A stretch of DNA of 64,000 nucleotides. It comes from Clostridium muellerianum (GTDB lineage: Bacteria > Bacillota > Clostridia > Clostridiales > Clostridiaceae). Positions 35,860 through 44,561 of this stretch are shown piece by piece. The notes beneath the pieces were generated by a model. It saw nothing but the letters and a program-made list of their open reading frames with translations. It did no database searches and was not told the DNA's origin. The first letter of the stretch is position 1. Each line of letters begins with the position of its first letter. The stretch covers positions 62,001 to 126,000 of the forward strand of contig NZ_JABBNI010000058.1 of the NCBI RefSeq assembly GCF_012926525.1, read 5' to 3'. Both the position numbers and the translations under genes were made by a program.

Positions 35860-35966
35860 ACTTAAAAATCTCCTTTACTTATATATATTTTTTGAGACTT
35901 GGTTTTCTAAATTATAACTCTATGTGTACTATCAGTAAAATTGAAATAAATGAAGCAAACAATCGA

Positions 35967-35994
35967 AATATATGATATTGTAATATTATATATT
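35967..35994. promoter_or_regulatory. Candidate LysR operator
   Basis: AATATATGATAT / ATATTATATATT are inverted arms (11 of 12 match) around a TGTA centre, lying between divergent genes and just before the LysR ribosome site. The AT-rich dyad fits a LysR autoregulatory site. Confidence 0.4.
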
Positions 35995-36017
35995 TAAGGG
36001 ATAAAGGAGTGAGATTA

Positions 36018-36911
36018 ATGGAAATTAGACATTTACAAACATTTATAACTATAGTTAAACTTGATGGATTTACAAAAGCAGCGGAGCATTTAGGATACGC
36101 TCAATCCACAATAACCTCTCACATTCAAATTTTAGAAAATGAACTAGATGGAGCTTTATTTGATCGATTGGGTAAAAAAATTATTTTAACTAATGTAGGT
36201 AAGGAGTTAGTTCCTTATGCTAAGCAAGTGTTAGAGGTATATAAAGAAATTAAGAACATAACTTCAGATCAAAAGGGTGTGTCTGGCGATTTAATTATTG
36301 GGGCGTCAGAATCATTAACCATATATCGGCTAGGAAAAATTTTAAAGGAGTATAAAAAAAGCTTTCCAAAGGTAAACATCATTTTAAAGAGTTTAAAGTG
36401 CAGTGATTTAAGAAGTAAATTACACAATGGAGAATTAGATATTACACTTACTATTGAACCGGAAATCATGGATAAAAATTTAATTGTTAAAAATTTAAAA
36501 GATGAAAATATGGTCATTATTGGTGCACCAGATGCAGATTTAGAGTTTCTATCAGAAAATTTTGAAGGTGAAGCAGCAAGAGAAAGCATCATATTTACTG
36601 AAAAAGGATGTATTGCTAGAATGGCCTTTGAAAATTACTTAAGACAGAAAAAAATAAGGTATGCAAATCCTTTAGAATTATCAAGTATGGAAGCTATTAA
36701 AAAATGTGTAATGAATGGATTAGGAATTTCATTTCTACCTTTTTATATAGTGAGAAATGAGATAAAGGAAGGAAGGCTTAAGATGACAGAAGTAATGGAA
36801 CCATTTGATAAGTTTAGAACTCAACTTGCGTATCATAAAAATAAAAGTATATCATTGCCAATGAGTAAATTAATAGAAGTTATATTAAAAAACTCTAGTA
36901 ATTGGATATAA
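36018..36911 (+). CDS. LysR-family transcription regulator
   Basis: 297 residues. Helix-turn-helix at residues 1-60 (EIRHLQTFITIVKLDGFTKAAE, LGYAQSTITSHIQILENELDGALFDR) followed by a two-lobed effector-binding domain (GDLIIGASESLTIYRLGKIL ... NGLGISFLPFYIV). Start is ATG 36018, following AAAGGAGTGAG; GTG 36009 lies inside this site. It is divergent from the DJ-1 gene with 158 bp between them. The effector is unknown; a Cys at residue 203 (EKGCIARMAFE) lies where redox or ligand-sensing residues occur in relatives. Confidence 0.9.
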   Translation: MEIRHLQTFITIVKLDGFTKAAEHLGYAQSTITSHIQILENELDGALFDRLGKKIILTNVGKELVPYAKQVLEVYKEIKNITSDQKGVSGDLIIGASESLTIYRLGKILKEYKKSFPKVNIILKSLKCSDLRSKLHNGELDITLTIEPEIMDKNLIVKNLKDENMVIIGAPDADLEFLSENFEGEAARESIIFTEKGCIARMAFENYLRQKKIRYANPLELSSMEAIKKCVMNGLGISFLPFYIVRNEIKEGRLKMTEVMEPFDKFRTQLAYHKNKSISLPMSKLIEVILKNSSNWI

Positions 36912-36984
36912 ATATAGAGGATATTAATAATATACTTGATAAATACATTCTAAATTTATAGTATATAATTTTTGTAAATTAAAA

Positions 36985-37028
36985 AAATTAGTAGCTTTCA
37001 ACTTTGAGTGAGAGGCTATTATTTTTTT
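36985..37028 (+). terminator. Terminator after the LysR gene
   Basis: AAATTAGTAGC / GCTATTATTT with a mainly paired 10-bp stem and seven T residues. Confidence 0.7.
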
Positions 37029-37245
37029 GAGTTTTTTTCTATTTATATAAATACTTATTTATTGCTTCTATTCCAGCCTTTAATATTCTATCAGAGGAAA
37101 TTTCTTTTTTTAAAAAACCACTCTATTCACAATAGAATTAATCATATCATATCTTAAGAATATTTAATTTATTAAGAGTTTTAAGATGGTAAATTTATAA
37201 ATGATTCGTTCTATAAAAACGATAATTGATTTAACAGTATATAAC
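37029..37245. other. Intergenic stretch before the MarR promoter
   Basis: No gene. A short frame on the minus strand near 37050-37120 (with AAAAAAGAAATTTCCTC) is AT-rich and unsupported. Confidence 0.3.
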
Positions 37246-37274
37246 TTGACATTAGTTCGGTAGCGTACTATACT
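37246..37274 (+). promoter_or_regulatory. Promoter of the MarR gene
   Basis: TTGACA (37246-37251), 17-bp spacer, TATACT (37269-37274): a near-consensus promoter. The MarR-type operator fills the spacer. Confidence 0.8.
37253..37270. promoter_or_regulatory. Operator O1 of the MarR regulator
   Basis: TAGTTCGGTAGCGTACTA, symmetrical at 14 of 18 positions around TAGTTCGGTA. It lies between -35 and -10 of the MarR promoter, so binding would block transcription. The left arm is identical to that of O2 at 37761. Confidence 0.65.
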
Positions 37275-37315
37275 TATATTAATAGTAAGTGAAAAAGATG
37301 GGAGTATTACTCATT

Positions 37316-37744
37316 ATGAATAAATATTTGGCTATATCTAAAGTTTCAAAAATAAGAAGTGAGATTTTTAATTATATTGAATGTGAACTTAAAAAGCGAG
37401 GAATTGAGGGACTTGTAGTGTCACATGGTAATATATTAGATATACTCTATGATAATAATGGAAAATTAACTATGAAAGAAATAAGTGAAGGAATTAATCG
37501 TACAAAGTCTACAGTTACTCAGTTAGTGGATAAATTATTATTAAACGGATATGTTACCAAAGAAGCAAATTTAGAAGATAGGAGATCATCTTATATAGTA
37601 TTAACCCAAAAAGGGCTAAGTATAAAGAAAGATTTTAAAGAAATTTCAGAGAATGTGATTAAAGAATTTTTTTATGGTTTTACAGAAGAAGAAGCTGAAA
37701 CTTTACTTATGTTATTAAATCGGGTAATAAACAACTTTACCTGA
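37316..37744 (+). CDS. MarR-family transcription regulator
   Basis: About 142 residues. Winged helix with GKLTMKEISEGINRTKSTVTQLVDKLL (recognition helix) and the wing LEDRRSSYIVLTQKG; the DRR motif is typical of MarR proteins. It probably represses itself and the nitroreductase gene downstream through operators O1 and O2. ATG 37316 is about 10 bases after GGGAG; in-frame starts at 37289 (GTG) and 37298 (ATG) lack a good site, so the start is not certain. Confidence 0.85.
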   Translation: MNKYLAISKVSKIRSEIFNYIECELKKRGIEGLVVSHGNILDILYDNNGKLTMKEISEGINRTKSTVTQLVDKLLLNGYVTKEANLEDRRSSYIVLTQKGLSIKKDFKEISENVIKEFFYGFTEEEAETLLMLLNRVINNFT

Positions 37745-37760
37745 TAATTTTTTACAATTA

Positions 37761-37778
37761 TAGTTCGGCACCGAACCA
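37761..37778. promoter_or_regulatory. Operator O2 of the MarR regulator
   Basis: TAGTTCGGCACCGAACCA has a 14-bp perfect core GTTCGGCACCGAAC and shares TAGTTCGG with O1. It lies between the MarR stop codon and the nitroreductase gene. Confidence 0.65.
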
Positions 37779-37865
37779 GTAAAGGGGGGGAATAAAAAAT
37801 GACATAAATTAATGTAGTGTATTTTAGGTTATAAAATTAAAAAAATATTCGAAGGAGATATTAAA

Positions 37866-38657
37866 ATGAATGAAACTATAGAAATAGTAAAAAGTCTTAA
37901 AACTGTTAGGAAGTTTTCTGATAAAAATATATCAGAAGATAATTTGGAACTTATATTAAAATCATGTGTAAATGCAGCCACAGCATCAGCAAGACAAACC
38001 TATTCTATTATAGTTGTAGATGATAAAAAAGTTATGAAAAAGATAGGATATGTTGGTGACAAAATGCTGGTATTTTGTGTTGATTTTAATAGAGTGATGG
38101 ACTCAGCTGAATATTTAGGATTTCAATATAAGCATGAAGTGCCTATTGTAGATTTTATAACAGGCAGCACTGATACAATCCTTGCTGCGCAGACTGCTGC
38201 TATTACTGCGAAATCTCTTGGAATTGATTCTTTTTTTAGCAATTGTGTACATAGAGGGAATATTAATAGAATATATGATTGTTTAAACTTACCAAAAAAA
38301 TATTGTTTTCCAATAGTTGCATTGATACTTGGATATTCAGGTGAAGAAAAAATAAAATTCACAAAGAAAGGCAGATTAAGTGGAGAAGGAGTAATACATT
38401 TTAGTAAATACAAGAGATTAAATGATGAAGAATTGAAAAATATAGTTTTAGAATATGATAGCGAAGATAAACACTTTCTATCTTTAATTGATAATTGGAG
38501 AGAAAAAGGATATAAGCATTACCTAGAATATTTTTATGAAAAATGGTGTGGATGTTCAAGAACAAATGAGAAAAATGATAATCAAATAGAACCTAATAGT
38601 CAATATAGTGAAGTAGAAAAGATGTTATTGAAGACTGGATTTTTATCAGAAATGTAG
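37866..38657 (+). CDS. Nitroreductase-family flavoprotein
   Basis: 263 residues. RKFSDKNISEDNLELILKSC at the N-terminus and ATASARQTYSIIVV are the FMN-binding start of NfsA/NfrA-type enzymes; DTILAAQTAAITAKSLGIDSFF and PIVALILGYSG follow. The C-terminal tail ends with WREKGYKHYLEYFYEKWCGC, which has a CGC pair that could be redox-active. It would reduce nitro compounds or quinones with NAD(P)H. AAGGAG precedes the ATG. Likely regulated by the upstream MarR protein. Confidence 0.85.
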   Translation: MNETIEIVKSLKTVRKFSDKNISEDNLELILKSCVNAATASARQTYSIIVVDDKKVMKKIGYVGDKMLVFCVDFNRVMDSAEYLGFQYKHEVPIVDFITGSTDTILAAQTAAITAKSLGIDSFFSNCVHRGNINRIYDCLNLPKKYCFPIVALILGYSGEEKIKFTKKGRLSGEGVIHFSKYKRLNDEELKNIVLEYDSEDKHFLSLIDNWREKGYKHYLEYFYEKWCGCSRTNEKNDNQIEPNSQYSEVEKMLLKTGFLSEM

Positions 38658-38730
38658 TGAACTTTAAAGGTTGCACTTCTTATTCAACATTGGAAGCATT
38701 GACAATTTAGTATACTTAATAAGTCTTAGC

Positions 38731-38753
38731 AAGTAGAAAATGCTACTTTTTTA
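38731..38753 (+). terminator. Terminator after the nitroreductase gene
   Basis: AAGTAG / CTACTT stem with AAAATG loop, followed by TTTTTTATT. Confidence 0.6.
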
Positions 38754-38847
38754 TTAGTTGTTTACTATAATACTAATTGTTTTATGTTTTTTATAAATGA
38801 TATATAATTGAAAAGGAAAATAAGCAGATTTATAAGGAGTGCATTAC

Positions 38848-40740
38848 ATGTTAGTTAAAATTACAAATGGCTGCGTTACTTTTGGCGCAAATACAATATT
38901 ATCTAATATAGATTTTGAAATAAATGAAGGGGAAAAAGTTGCTTTAGTTGGACGAAACGGATGCGGAAAGACAACTCTGCTTAAGTTGATTTCTGGTGAA
39001 TATGAGCTTGCAAAGCTTGATAATGGTGAAACATCCTCCATTATTACAGCTAGAAATATAACTATTGGTTATCTTAAGCAGATTACCTTTGAAGATGAAA
39101 CTGTTACTCTTGAGGAAGAAGTAAAAAAAGCCTACAAGGAAATACTTGATATGGAAATTAGAATGGAGAAACTTCTTGGTGATATGGAAAGCGGTTCAAA
39201 TAATTCTGCAGTTAAGAAATATTCAGAATTACAGGAAAGATATAATCTGCTCGGGGGATACTCTTATAAGAAGGAATATGAGAGTGCTATTAAGCAGTTT
39301 GGTTTTACAAATGAGGATAAGTCAAAGACTCTTTCAGAGTTTTCAGGAGGACAACGTACTAAAATTGCCTTTATTAAGCTTTTACTCAGTAAGCCGGATT
39401 TATTGGTATTAGACGAACCTACCAATCATCTTGATATTAATGCTATTGAATGGCTTGAAGAATATTTAAAGTCATATAAAAAGTCAGTTCTTATAGTTGC
39501 CCATGACAGGGAATTTTTAGATAAAATTGTTGGTGCAGTTTATGAAATTGAGCGAGGAAAAATCACAAAATACGCTGGGAATTATTCTGCATTTGCTGAA
39601 AAGAAGCGTATTGAGTGGGAAATACAGCAGAAAAAACACATTGAACAACAAAAGGAAATAGCTCATTTAAGTGGAATTGTTGAACGTTTTCGTTATAAAG
39701 CTACCAAAGCGGCTATGGCACAATCTAAAATAAAGCAGCTTGAGCGTATGGATATTGTAGAAGCCCCTGAGACCGCAGATACAAATAGCTTTCATGCGGA
39801 TTTTGAACCTGAATACCAAAGTGTTCAATTGGTATTGTCAGTAAAGGATTTGAAAATAGGCTACAGTGAAACACTTTCAACAGTTTCACTTAATATAACT
39901 CGTGGTGAAAAAATAGGGATTATTGGAGGTAACGGATTAGGTAAATCTACCTTTTTAAAAACTATTGTTGGTGCAATACCTCAGCTTGGAGGTAACTATT
40001 CCATTGGAGATAAGGTTAAAATTGGATACTTTGACCAGCATATGGCACAGTATAAAAGTGATAAAACTGTATTGGATGAATATTGGGATGAGTTTCCTAA
40101 CTTAACTCAGACAGAGGTTAGAGGTGCTCTTGGAGCTTTTCTTTTTACACAGGAGGATGTGTTTAAACCTGTTAATGCCCTTTCTGGTGGAGAAAAGGTA
40201 CGTTTGGAATTATGTAAGATATTAAAGCGAAGACCAAACTTTTTGATCCTCGATGAACCTACAAATCATATGGATATAATAGGTAAGGAAACTTTGGAGA
40301 AAATGCTCATGGATTATACTGGTACGGTGCTTTTTGTCTCCCATGACAGATATTTTGTGAAACAGATTGCTTCGTCAGTTTTGGTATTTGATAATGGTAA
40401 TGTTGACTACTACCCTTTTGGATATGAGTACTATTTGGATCAGGCAGCAAAGAAATCTTGTGAGGAAGAAAAACTTGCAGTTAAAGAAAAAAGTAAAAAG
40501 AAAAAATTTACAACGCCTGGCAAGGAAAGAGCTAAAATGGAGGCAAGGATTAAAAAACTTGAAGTATTGCTCCAGGAATGTGATGAAAAAATTGCAAAAC
40601 TTGAAGAAGAGCTTCAATCGGAAGAGGTTGTTTCCGATTATGTAAGATTAACGGAGCTTCAAGAAGAACTTATATTACAGGAAGAGCTCAATATGAGCTA
40701 TTTGGAAGAATGGGACGAATTGCAGGACAAATTAGCTTAA
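38848..40740 (+). CDS. ABC-F family ATPase
   Basis: 630 residues with two ABC domains and no membrane helices. First domain: GRNGCGKTTLLK (Walker A), LSEFSGGQRTK (signature), LLVLDEPTNHLD (Walker B). Linker of about 80 residues with many Lys/Glu. Second domain: GGNGLGKSTFLK, LSGGEKVRLEL, FLILDEPTNHMD, then a C-terminal coiled coil. ABC-F proteins act on ribosomes, in antibiotic resistance or as translation factors; the type (Uup, YdiF or a resistance subgroup) is open. Start ATG 38848 follows AAGGAG. It uses CGT/CGA and CTC codons more than its neighbours, so it may have been acquired. Confidence 0.9.
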   Translation: MLVKITNGCVTFGANTILSNIDFEINEGEKVALVGRNGCGKTTLLKLISGEYELAKLDNGETSSIITARNITIGYLKQITFEDETVTLEEEVKKAYKEILDMEIRMEKLLGDMESGSNNSAVKKYSELQERYNLLGGYSYKKEYESAIKQFGFTNEDKSKTLSEFSGGQRTKIAFIKLLLSKPDLLVLDEPTNHLDINAIEWLEEYLKSYKKSVLIVAHDREFLDKIVGAVYEIERGKITKYAGNYSAFAEKKRIEWEIQQKKHIEQQKEIAHLSGIVERFRYKATKAAMAQSKIKQLERMDIVEAPETADTNSFHADFEPEYQSVQLVLSVKDLKIGYSETLSTVSLNITRGEKIGIIGGNGLGKSTFLKTIVGAIPQLGGNYSIGDKVKIGYFDQHMAQYKSDKTVLDEYWDEFPNLTQTEVRGALGAFLFTQEDVFKPVNALSGGEKVRLELCKILKRRPNFLILDEPTNHMDIIGKETLEKMLMDYTGTVLFVSHDRYFVKQIASSVLVFDNGNVDYYPFGYEYYLDQAAKKSCEEEKLAVKEKSKKKKFTTPGKERAKMEARIKKLEVLLQECDEKIAKLEEELQSEEVVSDYVRLTELQEELILQEELNMSYLEEWDELQDKLA

Positions 40741-40776
40741 TAATTTAAAAATAATGTGACGCAAGGGTGCAGTAGC

Positions 40777-40940
40777 AGTTTGTATTTTAACTTTTATTCC
40801 ATGATATATGGTAAGTGTTTCATCACTGCTAAATGTTTTAATTATTCAAAAATTTTGAGCTAAGAATAATACTAAAACAATTTAGCTAATGTGATGAAAC
40901 ACTTACCATATATCATTACATAAAAGTTAAAATACAAACT
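40777..40940. repeat. 164-bp foldback element
   Basis: Two arms of about 60 bases that are inverted copies of each other: the left begins AGTTTGTATTTTAACTTTTA and contains GGTAAGTGTTTCATCAC; the right contains GTGATGAAACACTTACC and ends TTAAAATACAAACT. Arms are nearly perfect with small bulges (ATTCC/ATTAC) and the loop is about 50 bases. No ORF inside and no close copy elsewhere in the window. Confidence 0.85.
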
Positions 40941-41034
40941 AGTAACTTCAAGCGTATACATATAATTAAATTGTTTTATTAATATCGTAATTTGTTATAA
41001 GCAATTTTTAATATTAGAATTACAATAGTTACTA

Positions 41035-41104
41035 CACAACTTTTTAGGTGGAGGGAGCATTGAATATATTAGCCACCAATTTTTATATGCGAAAGTTGAG
41101 TTAA
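41035..41104. repeat. Repeat family 2, copy C
   Basis: ACAACTTTTTAGGTGG at the left and CCACCAATTTTTATATGCG, then AAAGTTGAGTT at the right. The right end coincides with the TAA stop of the minus-strand GGDEF fragment (41101-41103). Confidence 0.65.
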
Positions 41105-41421
41105 CATAATTCTATCTTGTTTCTTCCATTAAGTTTTGCTTTATATAAGCAATCGTCTGCTCTTTTGATTAATGAGCTGATATTGTCATCACATTTTAAC
41201 TCAGCTATTCCTATACTTATAGTAATATGTGAGCATTCATATTCAAATATATAGTCGCTAACTTTAAGTCTAATTTTCTCACACAGGCCATAACCAGCGT
41301 TTAACTGCGTATTACACATCAATATTAAAAATTCTTCACCACCAAACTTCTCGTTAATTCCTAATTTAGTAGTAACTAAAGTAACAGCTAGAATAAGTAA
41401 AATAAAAATATATAAATCCAT
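41101..41421 (-). pseudogene. Internally deleted diguanylate cyclase (half GGDEF domain)
   Basis: A 106-residue product made of one N-terminal membrane helix (MDLYIFILLILAVTLV) fused to the second half of a GGDEF domain beginning LGINEKFGGEEFLIL and ending RADDCLYKAKLNGRNKIELC. The catalytic GGEEF motif and the C-terminal half are good, but about 75 residues with the first metal-binding Asp and substrate-binding Asn are missing. The start ATG and its GGAGG site are intact, so this looks like one internal deletion, not 5' truncation. An active cyclase is unlikely. Confidence 0.75.
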
Positions 41422-41653
41422 GAAAATCCTCCAATATTTCTACATTACTAACATGTAAAAAAGTTTACACTTTTTACCGATTTTTTTTATATAAATAGAT
41501 TTTGTATGTCTAATTATATCATTAATTAAGAAAATGTAATTTTTTAATTCAATTTTAATTTTCAATAGATAATATAGGATATGATAGAGTAAGTTATATT
41601 TAAGTTTACTAATTTAATTCAGTAATCTAGGAATAGCATGAGGTGATGGTAAT

Positions 41654-42334
41654 TTGAAGGATTTTAAAATTCTTTTAGTGGAAGATGAAAAGCAAATGTC
41701 AATGCTTATTGAAATGGAGCTTGTTCATGAAGGATATAAAGTTGATACAGCCTATGATGGTAGAGAAGCTTTAAAAAAAGTACAGAATATGGAGTATGAA
41801 TTAATTCTTCTTGATATCATGATACCATATTTGAATGGTATTGAGGTTTGCAGAAGAATAAGGGAGTTTTCTTATGTACCCATAATAATGTTGACAGCTA
41901 AAGGAGAGGTACCAGATAAAGTTTTAGGACTTGATGTTGGTGCCAATGATTATTTAACTAAACCATTTGCCATAGAAGAATTGTTAGCAAGAATAAGGGT
42001 ATATAAAAGGGATAAAACCTTAAAGAATAAAAATGATGAAATTAAAGTTAAAGATATAGTTATGGACAATAAAACTCATCAGGTTTGGAGAGGTAATAAG
42101 GAAATTGAACTTACTAAAAAAGAATATTATCTTCTTGAAATGCTTTTAATTAATAAAAATATTGTACTTACTAGAGATAAATTAATTGAGGAGATATGGG
42201 GGTATGATTATGATGGAGATACCAATGTGGTAGATGTGTTTATAAGATATTTGAGAAGCAAAATTGATAATGGCTTTGAAGATAAACTTATAACTACTAT
42301 AAGAGGAGTAGGATATGTTATTAAAGATAATTAA
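41654..42334 (+). CDS. OmpR-family response regulator
   Basis: 226 residues. Receiver domain with VEDEKQM, the Asp in LILLDIMIP, MLTAKGE and YLTKPFAI; C-terminal winged helix with VVDVFIRYLRSKID and TIRGVGYVI. The TTG start follows AGGTGATGG. The 3' end overlaps the histidine kinase gene by 20 bases, so the two are coupled in translation. The three PAP2-type genes downstream are possible targets. Confidence 0.92.
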   Translation: MKDFKILLVEDEKQMSMLIEMELVHEGYKVDTAYDGREALKKVQNMEYELILLDIMIPYLNGIEVCRRIREFSYVPIIMLTAKGEVPDKVLGLDVGANDYLTKPFAIEELLARIRVYKRDKTLKNKNDEIKVKDIVMDNKTHQVWRGNKEIELTKKEYYLLEMLLINKNIVLTRDKLIEEIWGYDYDGDTNVVDVFIRYLRSKIDNGFEDKLITTIRGVGYVIKDN

Positions 42335-43727
42335 TCGTGTTTTAAAGGTTATTAGAAGTGCAAAAATTTCTATAAAGCTCACAGTAATATATGTTTTTAT
42401 GTTTTCGTTAGTATTACTTTTGTTAAATGCATCAATTTTGTATGGTGTTAAGTATTATATGTACAATCAAGCAAATAAACAGATAGAAGATATGCAAACT
42501 ATAGTGTTAAATAAGATTACATCACAAAATGAGCGGATAGATTTGGCAAGTAAAGAAATTTTATCAAACTTTCCGTCTAAAGAAAATGTATCTGTAAGGA
42601 TAATACAACAGGATGGAAAAGTAATAAATTCATCAGAAAAGTTTGATTACAATATTAAACAATCTAATTTAAAAAAATCACCAAGTAAAGAAAAGCATAT
42701 GGAGGATAAAGAGCGTCATTTAACATATAAAAATGTTAAATATGAAAGTAAAAAGTATGGCACTGTATATATTCAAATAGTAAAAGATATGCACAATGAA
42801 TATGAGTTTATGAAAATATTATTTGTAGTTATGGCTGCAGCTGACTTTATAGGAGTTATTGCGTCTATTGTATTGGGATATATGGTAAGTAAAAAAATGT
42901 TGAAACCTATTGATCATATAACTAAAACTGCTGAGAACATAAGTATCAAAAATTTGAAGGAAAGAATAGAGGTAAAAGAAGGATCTGATGATGAACTTAA
43001 AAGGCTTGCCAGCACCTTTAATAAAATGATAGATAGACTTCAAGAAGCTTTTAATAGGCAGGCACAATTTGTTTCAGATGCTTCACATGAGCTTAGAACT
43101 CCTATTGCTGTCATTCAAGGATATGCTAATTTACTAGATAGATGGGGAAAAGATGATAGAAATGCTTTGGAAAAATCCATTTATGGAATTAAGTTAGAAG
43201 CTGCTAATATGGCTGATTTAATTGAAAAGTTATTGTTCCTTGCAAGAGGGGATAGTGATACTCAAGTTATAGAAAAGAAGGAATTTTGGCTTAATGAATT
43301 GATTGATGAAGTAGTGGAGGAAAGTAAAATAATAGCACAAGATCGCAGTATATGCAGCAATAAAAATGATATTGTGAAAATTTTTGCAGATCATAAGATG
43401 ATAAAGCAGATGTTGAGAATATTTATTGATAATAGCTTGAAATTTACTTCAGAGAATGGAAGGATAAATATAAGTTCAGAAGTTCAAAACAAAGCTGTAA
43501 AAATAACTGTTAGTGATACAGGTATTGGAATACCTGAGAATGAAATTAAAAACATATTCAATAGATTTTATATTGTAGATAAATCTAGATCTAAAGAAAA
43601 AGGTGGTACGGGGCTTGGATTGTCCATAGCAAAATGGATTGTTGATATGCATAAGGGAACTATAAATGTAGAAAGCGAAGAAGGTAAAGGCACAAAAATA
43701 GTAGTGACACTGAATATAGATAAATAG
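42315..43727 (+). CDS. Sensor histidine kinase with HAMP
   Basis: 470 residues: helix at 18-41, sensor region to about 165, second helix (ILFVVMAAADFIGVIASIVLGYMVS), HAMP, HisKA (FVSDASHELRTPIAVIQGYANLLDRWG with the phospho-acceptor His) and HATPase with NSLKFTSENG, DTGIGIPENEI and GGTGLGLSIAKWIVD. Typical of EnvZ/ArlS-like kinases. Starts within the last 20 bases of the regulator gene. Confidence 0.92.
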   Translation: MLLKIINRVLKVIRSAKISIKLTVIYVFMFSLVLLLLNASILYGVKYYMYNQANKQIEDMQTIVLNKITSQNERIDLASKEILSNFPSKENVSVRIIQQDGKVINSSEKFDYNIKQSNLKKSPSKEKHMEDKERHLTYKNVKYESKKYGTVYIQIVKDMHNEYEFMKILFVVMAAADFIGVIASIVLGYMVSKKMLKPIDHITKTAENISIKNLKERIEVKEGSDDELKRLASTFNKMIDRLQEAFNRQAQFVSDASHELRTPIAVIQGYANLLDRWGKDDRNALEKSIYGIKLEAANMADLIEKLLFLARGDSDTQVIEKKEFWLNELIDEVVEESKIIAQDRSICSNKNDIVKIFADHKMIKQMLRIFIDNSLKFTSENGRINISSEVQNKAVKITVSDTGIGIPENEIKNIFNRFYIVDKSRSKEKGGTGLGLSIAKWIVDMHKGTINVESEEGKGTKIVVTLNIDK

Positions 43728-43732
43728 CTGGT

Positions 43733-43775
43733 ATAAGGTGAAGGAAAAAGTTTCTTTTACCTTATTATTTTTTTA
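43733..43775 (+). terminator. Terminator after the two-component pair
   Basis: ATAAGGTGAAGGAAA / TTTCTTTTACCTTAT stem, followed by TTTTTTT. Confidence 0.8.
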
Positions 43776-43975
43776 TTATGCTTATATTAAGTTGAAATTT
43801 TTTAAGAAAAATCTAAGAACGTTTTAATGTAATTTTAATCTTAATAGTTAATAATGTATAACATAATGAAAGCAAATTAGATGGATAAAATTATATATAT
43901 TAATTGCTATTATAATAATATCTATTATTCCGGGAATAGCTGCATTTATTAAAGAAAAAAGAGATGGTGATAATA
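43776..43975. other. Upstream region of the PAP2 genes, with a start-less hydrophobic frame
   Basis: From about 43877 a frame reads IRWIKLYILIAIIIISIIPG then AAFIKEKRDGDNNEDDVSN before stopping at 44009, beyond the PAP2 start. It is a typical small membrane protein but has no ATG, GTG or TTG start; ATT 43876 is the only possibility. Possibly decayed. Confidence 0.3.
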
Positions 43976-44542
43976 ATGAAGATGATGTTAGCAATACAGG
44001 ATCTTGATAATTATATTCTCTTAAGTATAAAGAATAAAATGCATGGATATGTAATGGATAAAACTATGGTGCTCATAACCTCTTTAGGCAATGGAGGAAT
44101 CATATGGATTGTAATATCCATTTTACTAATGAGCAATAAAGAGTATAGAAATATAGGCTTTATGACTTCAGAAACGTTAATATTAAGCACAATTATTGGT
44201 GAAGGAATAGTAAAACATTTAGTTAGACGTATAAGGCCATGCAACCATTTAAATGAAAATAAGCTTTTAATTGCAGAGCCTAAGTCTTATTCATTTCCGT
44301 CAGGACATACACTATCTTCTTTTGCTGTAGCAGGGGTTTTGTCAATGTACTTTGCAGAATATAGTTTTATTTTTATAGGCATAGCATTTTTAATAGCTTT
44401 ATCAAGATTATACTTGTATGTTCATTACCCAACTGATGTTATAGCTGGAATTATATTTGGATTGTTATGTTCAAAGTTGGTATTTATAATTTTACAACAA
44501 GGATATTTTGAAAAAATTATAGTAGTGTATAAAAATATGTAA
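43976..44542 (+). CDS. PAP2-family membrane phosphatase
   Basis: About 188 residues with five membrane helices. All three phosphatase motifs are intact: KHLVRRIRPCN, PSGHTLSSF with the catalytic His, and SRLYLYVHYPTDVIAG with the second His and Asp. Likely an undecaprenyl-pyrophosphate or lipid phosphate phosphatase. I prefer ATG 43976, behind GGTGAT; ATG 43964 is possible. First of three PAP2-type genes in a row. Confidence 0.85.
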   Translation: MKMMLAIQDLDNYILLSIKNKMHGYVMDKTMVLITSLGNGGIIWIVISILLMSNKEYRNIGFMTSETLILSTIIGEGIVKHLVRRIRPCNHLNENKLLIAEPKSYSFPSGHTLSSFAVAGVLSMYFAEYSFIFIGIAFLIALSRLYLYVHYPTDVIAGIIFGLLCSKLVFIILQQGYFEKIIVVYKNM

Positions 44543-44561
44543 TAGAAGGGATATTTTAAAT

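Noticed and set aside
37799-37807. A minimal ORF, ATG ACA TAA, after a run of seven G residues
   Set aside because: Curious, but a start-stop pair behind GGGGGGG is easily produced by chance or by decay of a former gene; nothing else supports regulation.
43877-44009. A small hydrophobic protein upstream of the first PAP2 gene
   Set aside because: The frame has no usual start codon or ribosome site and overlaps the PAP2 start; at best a remnant.
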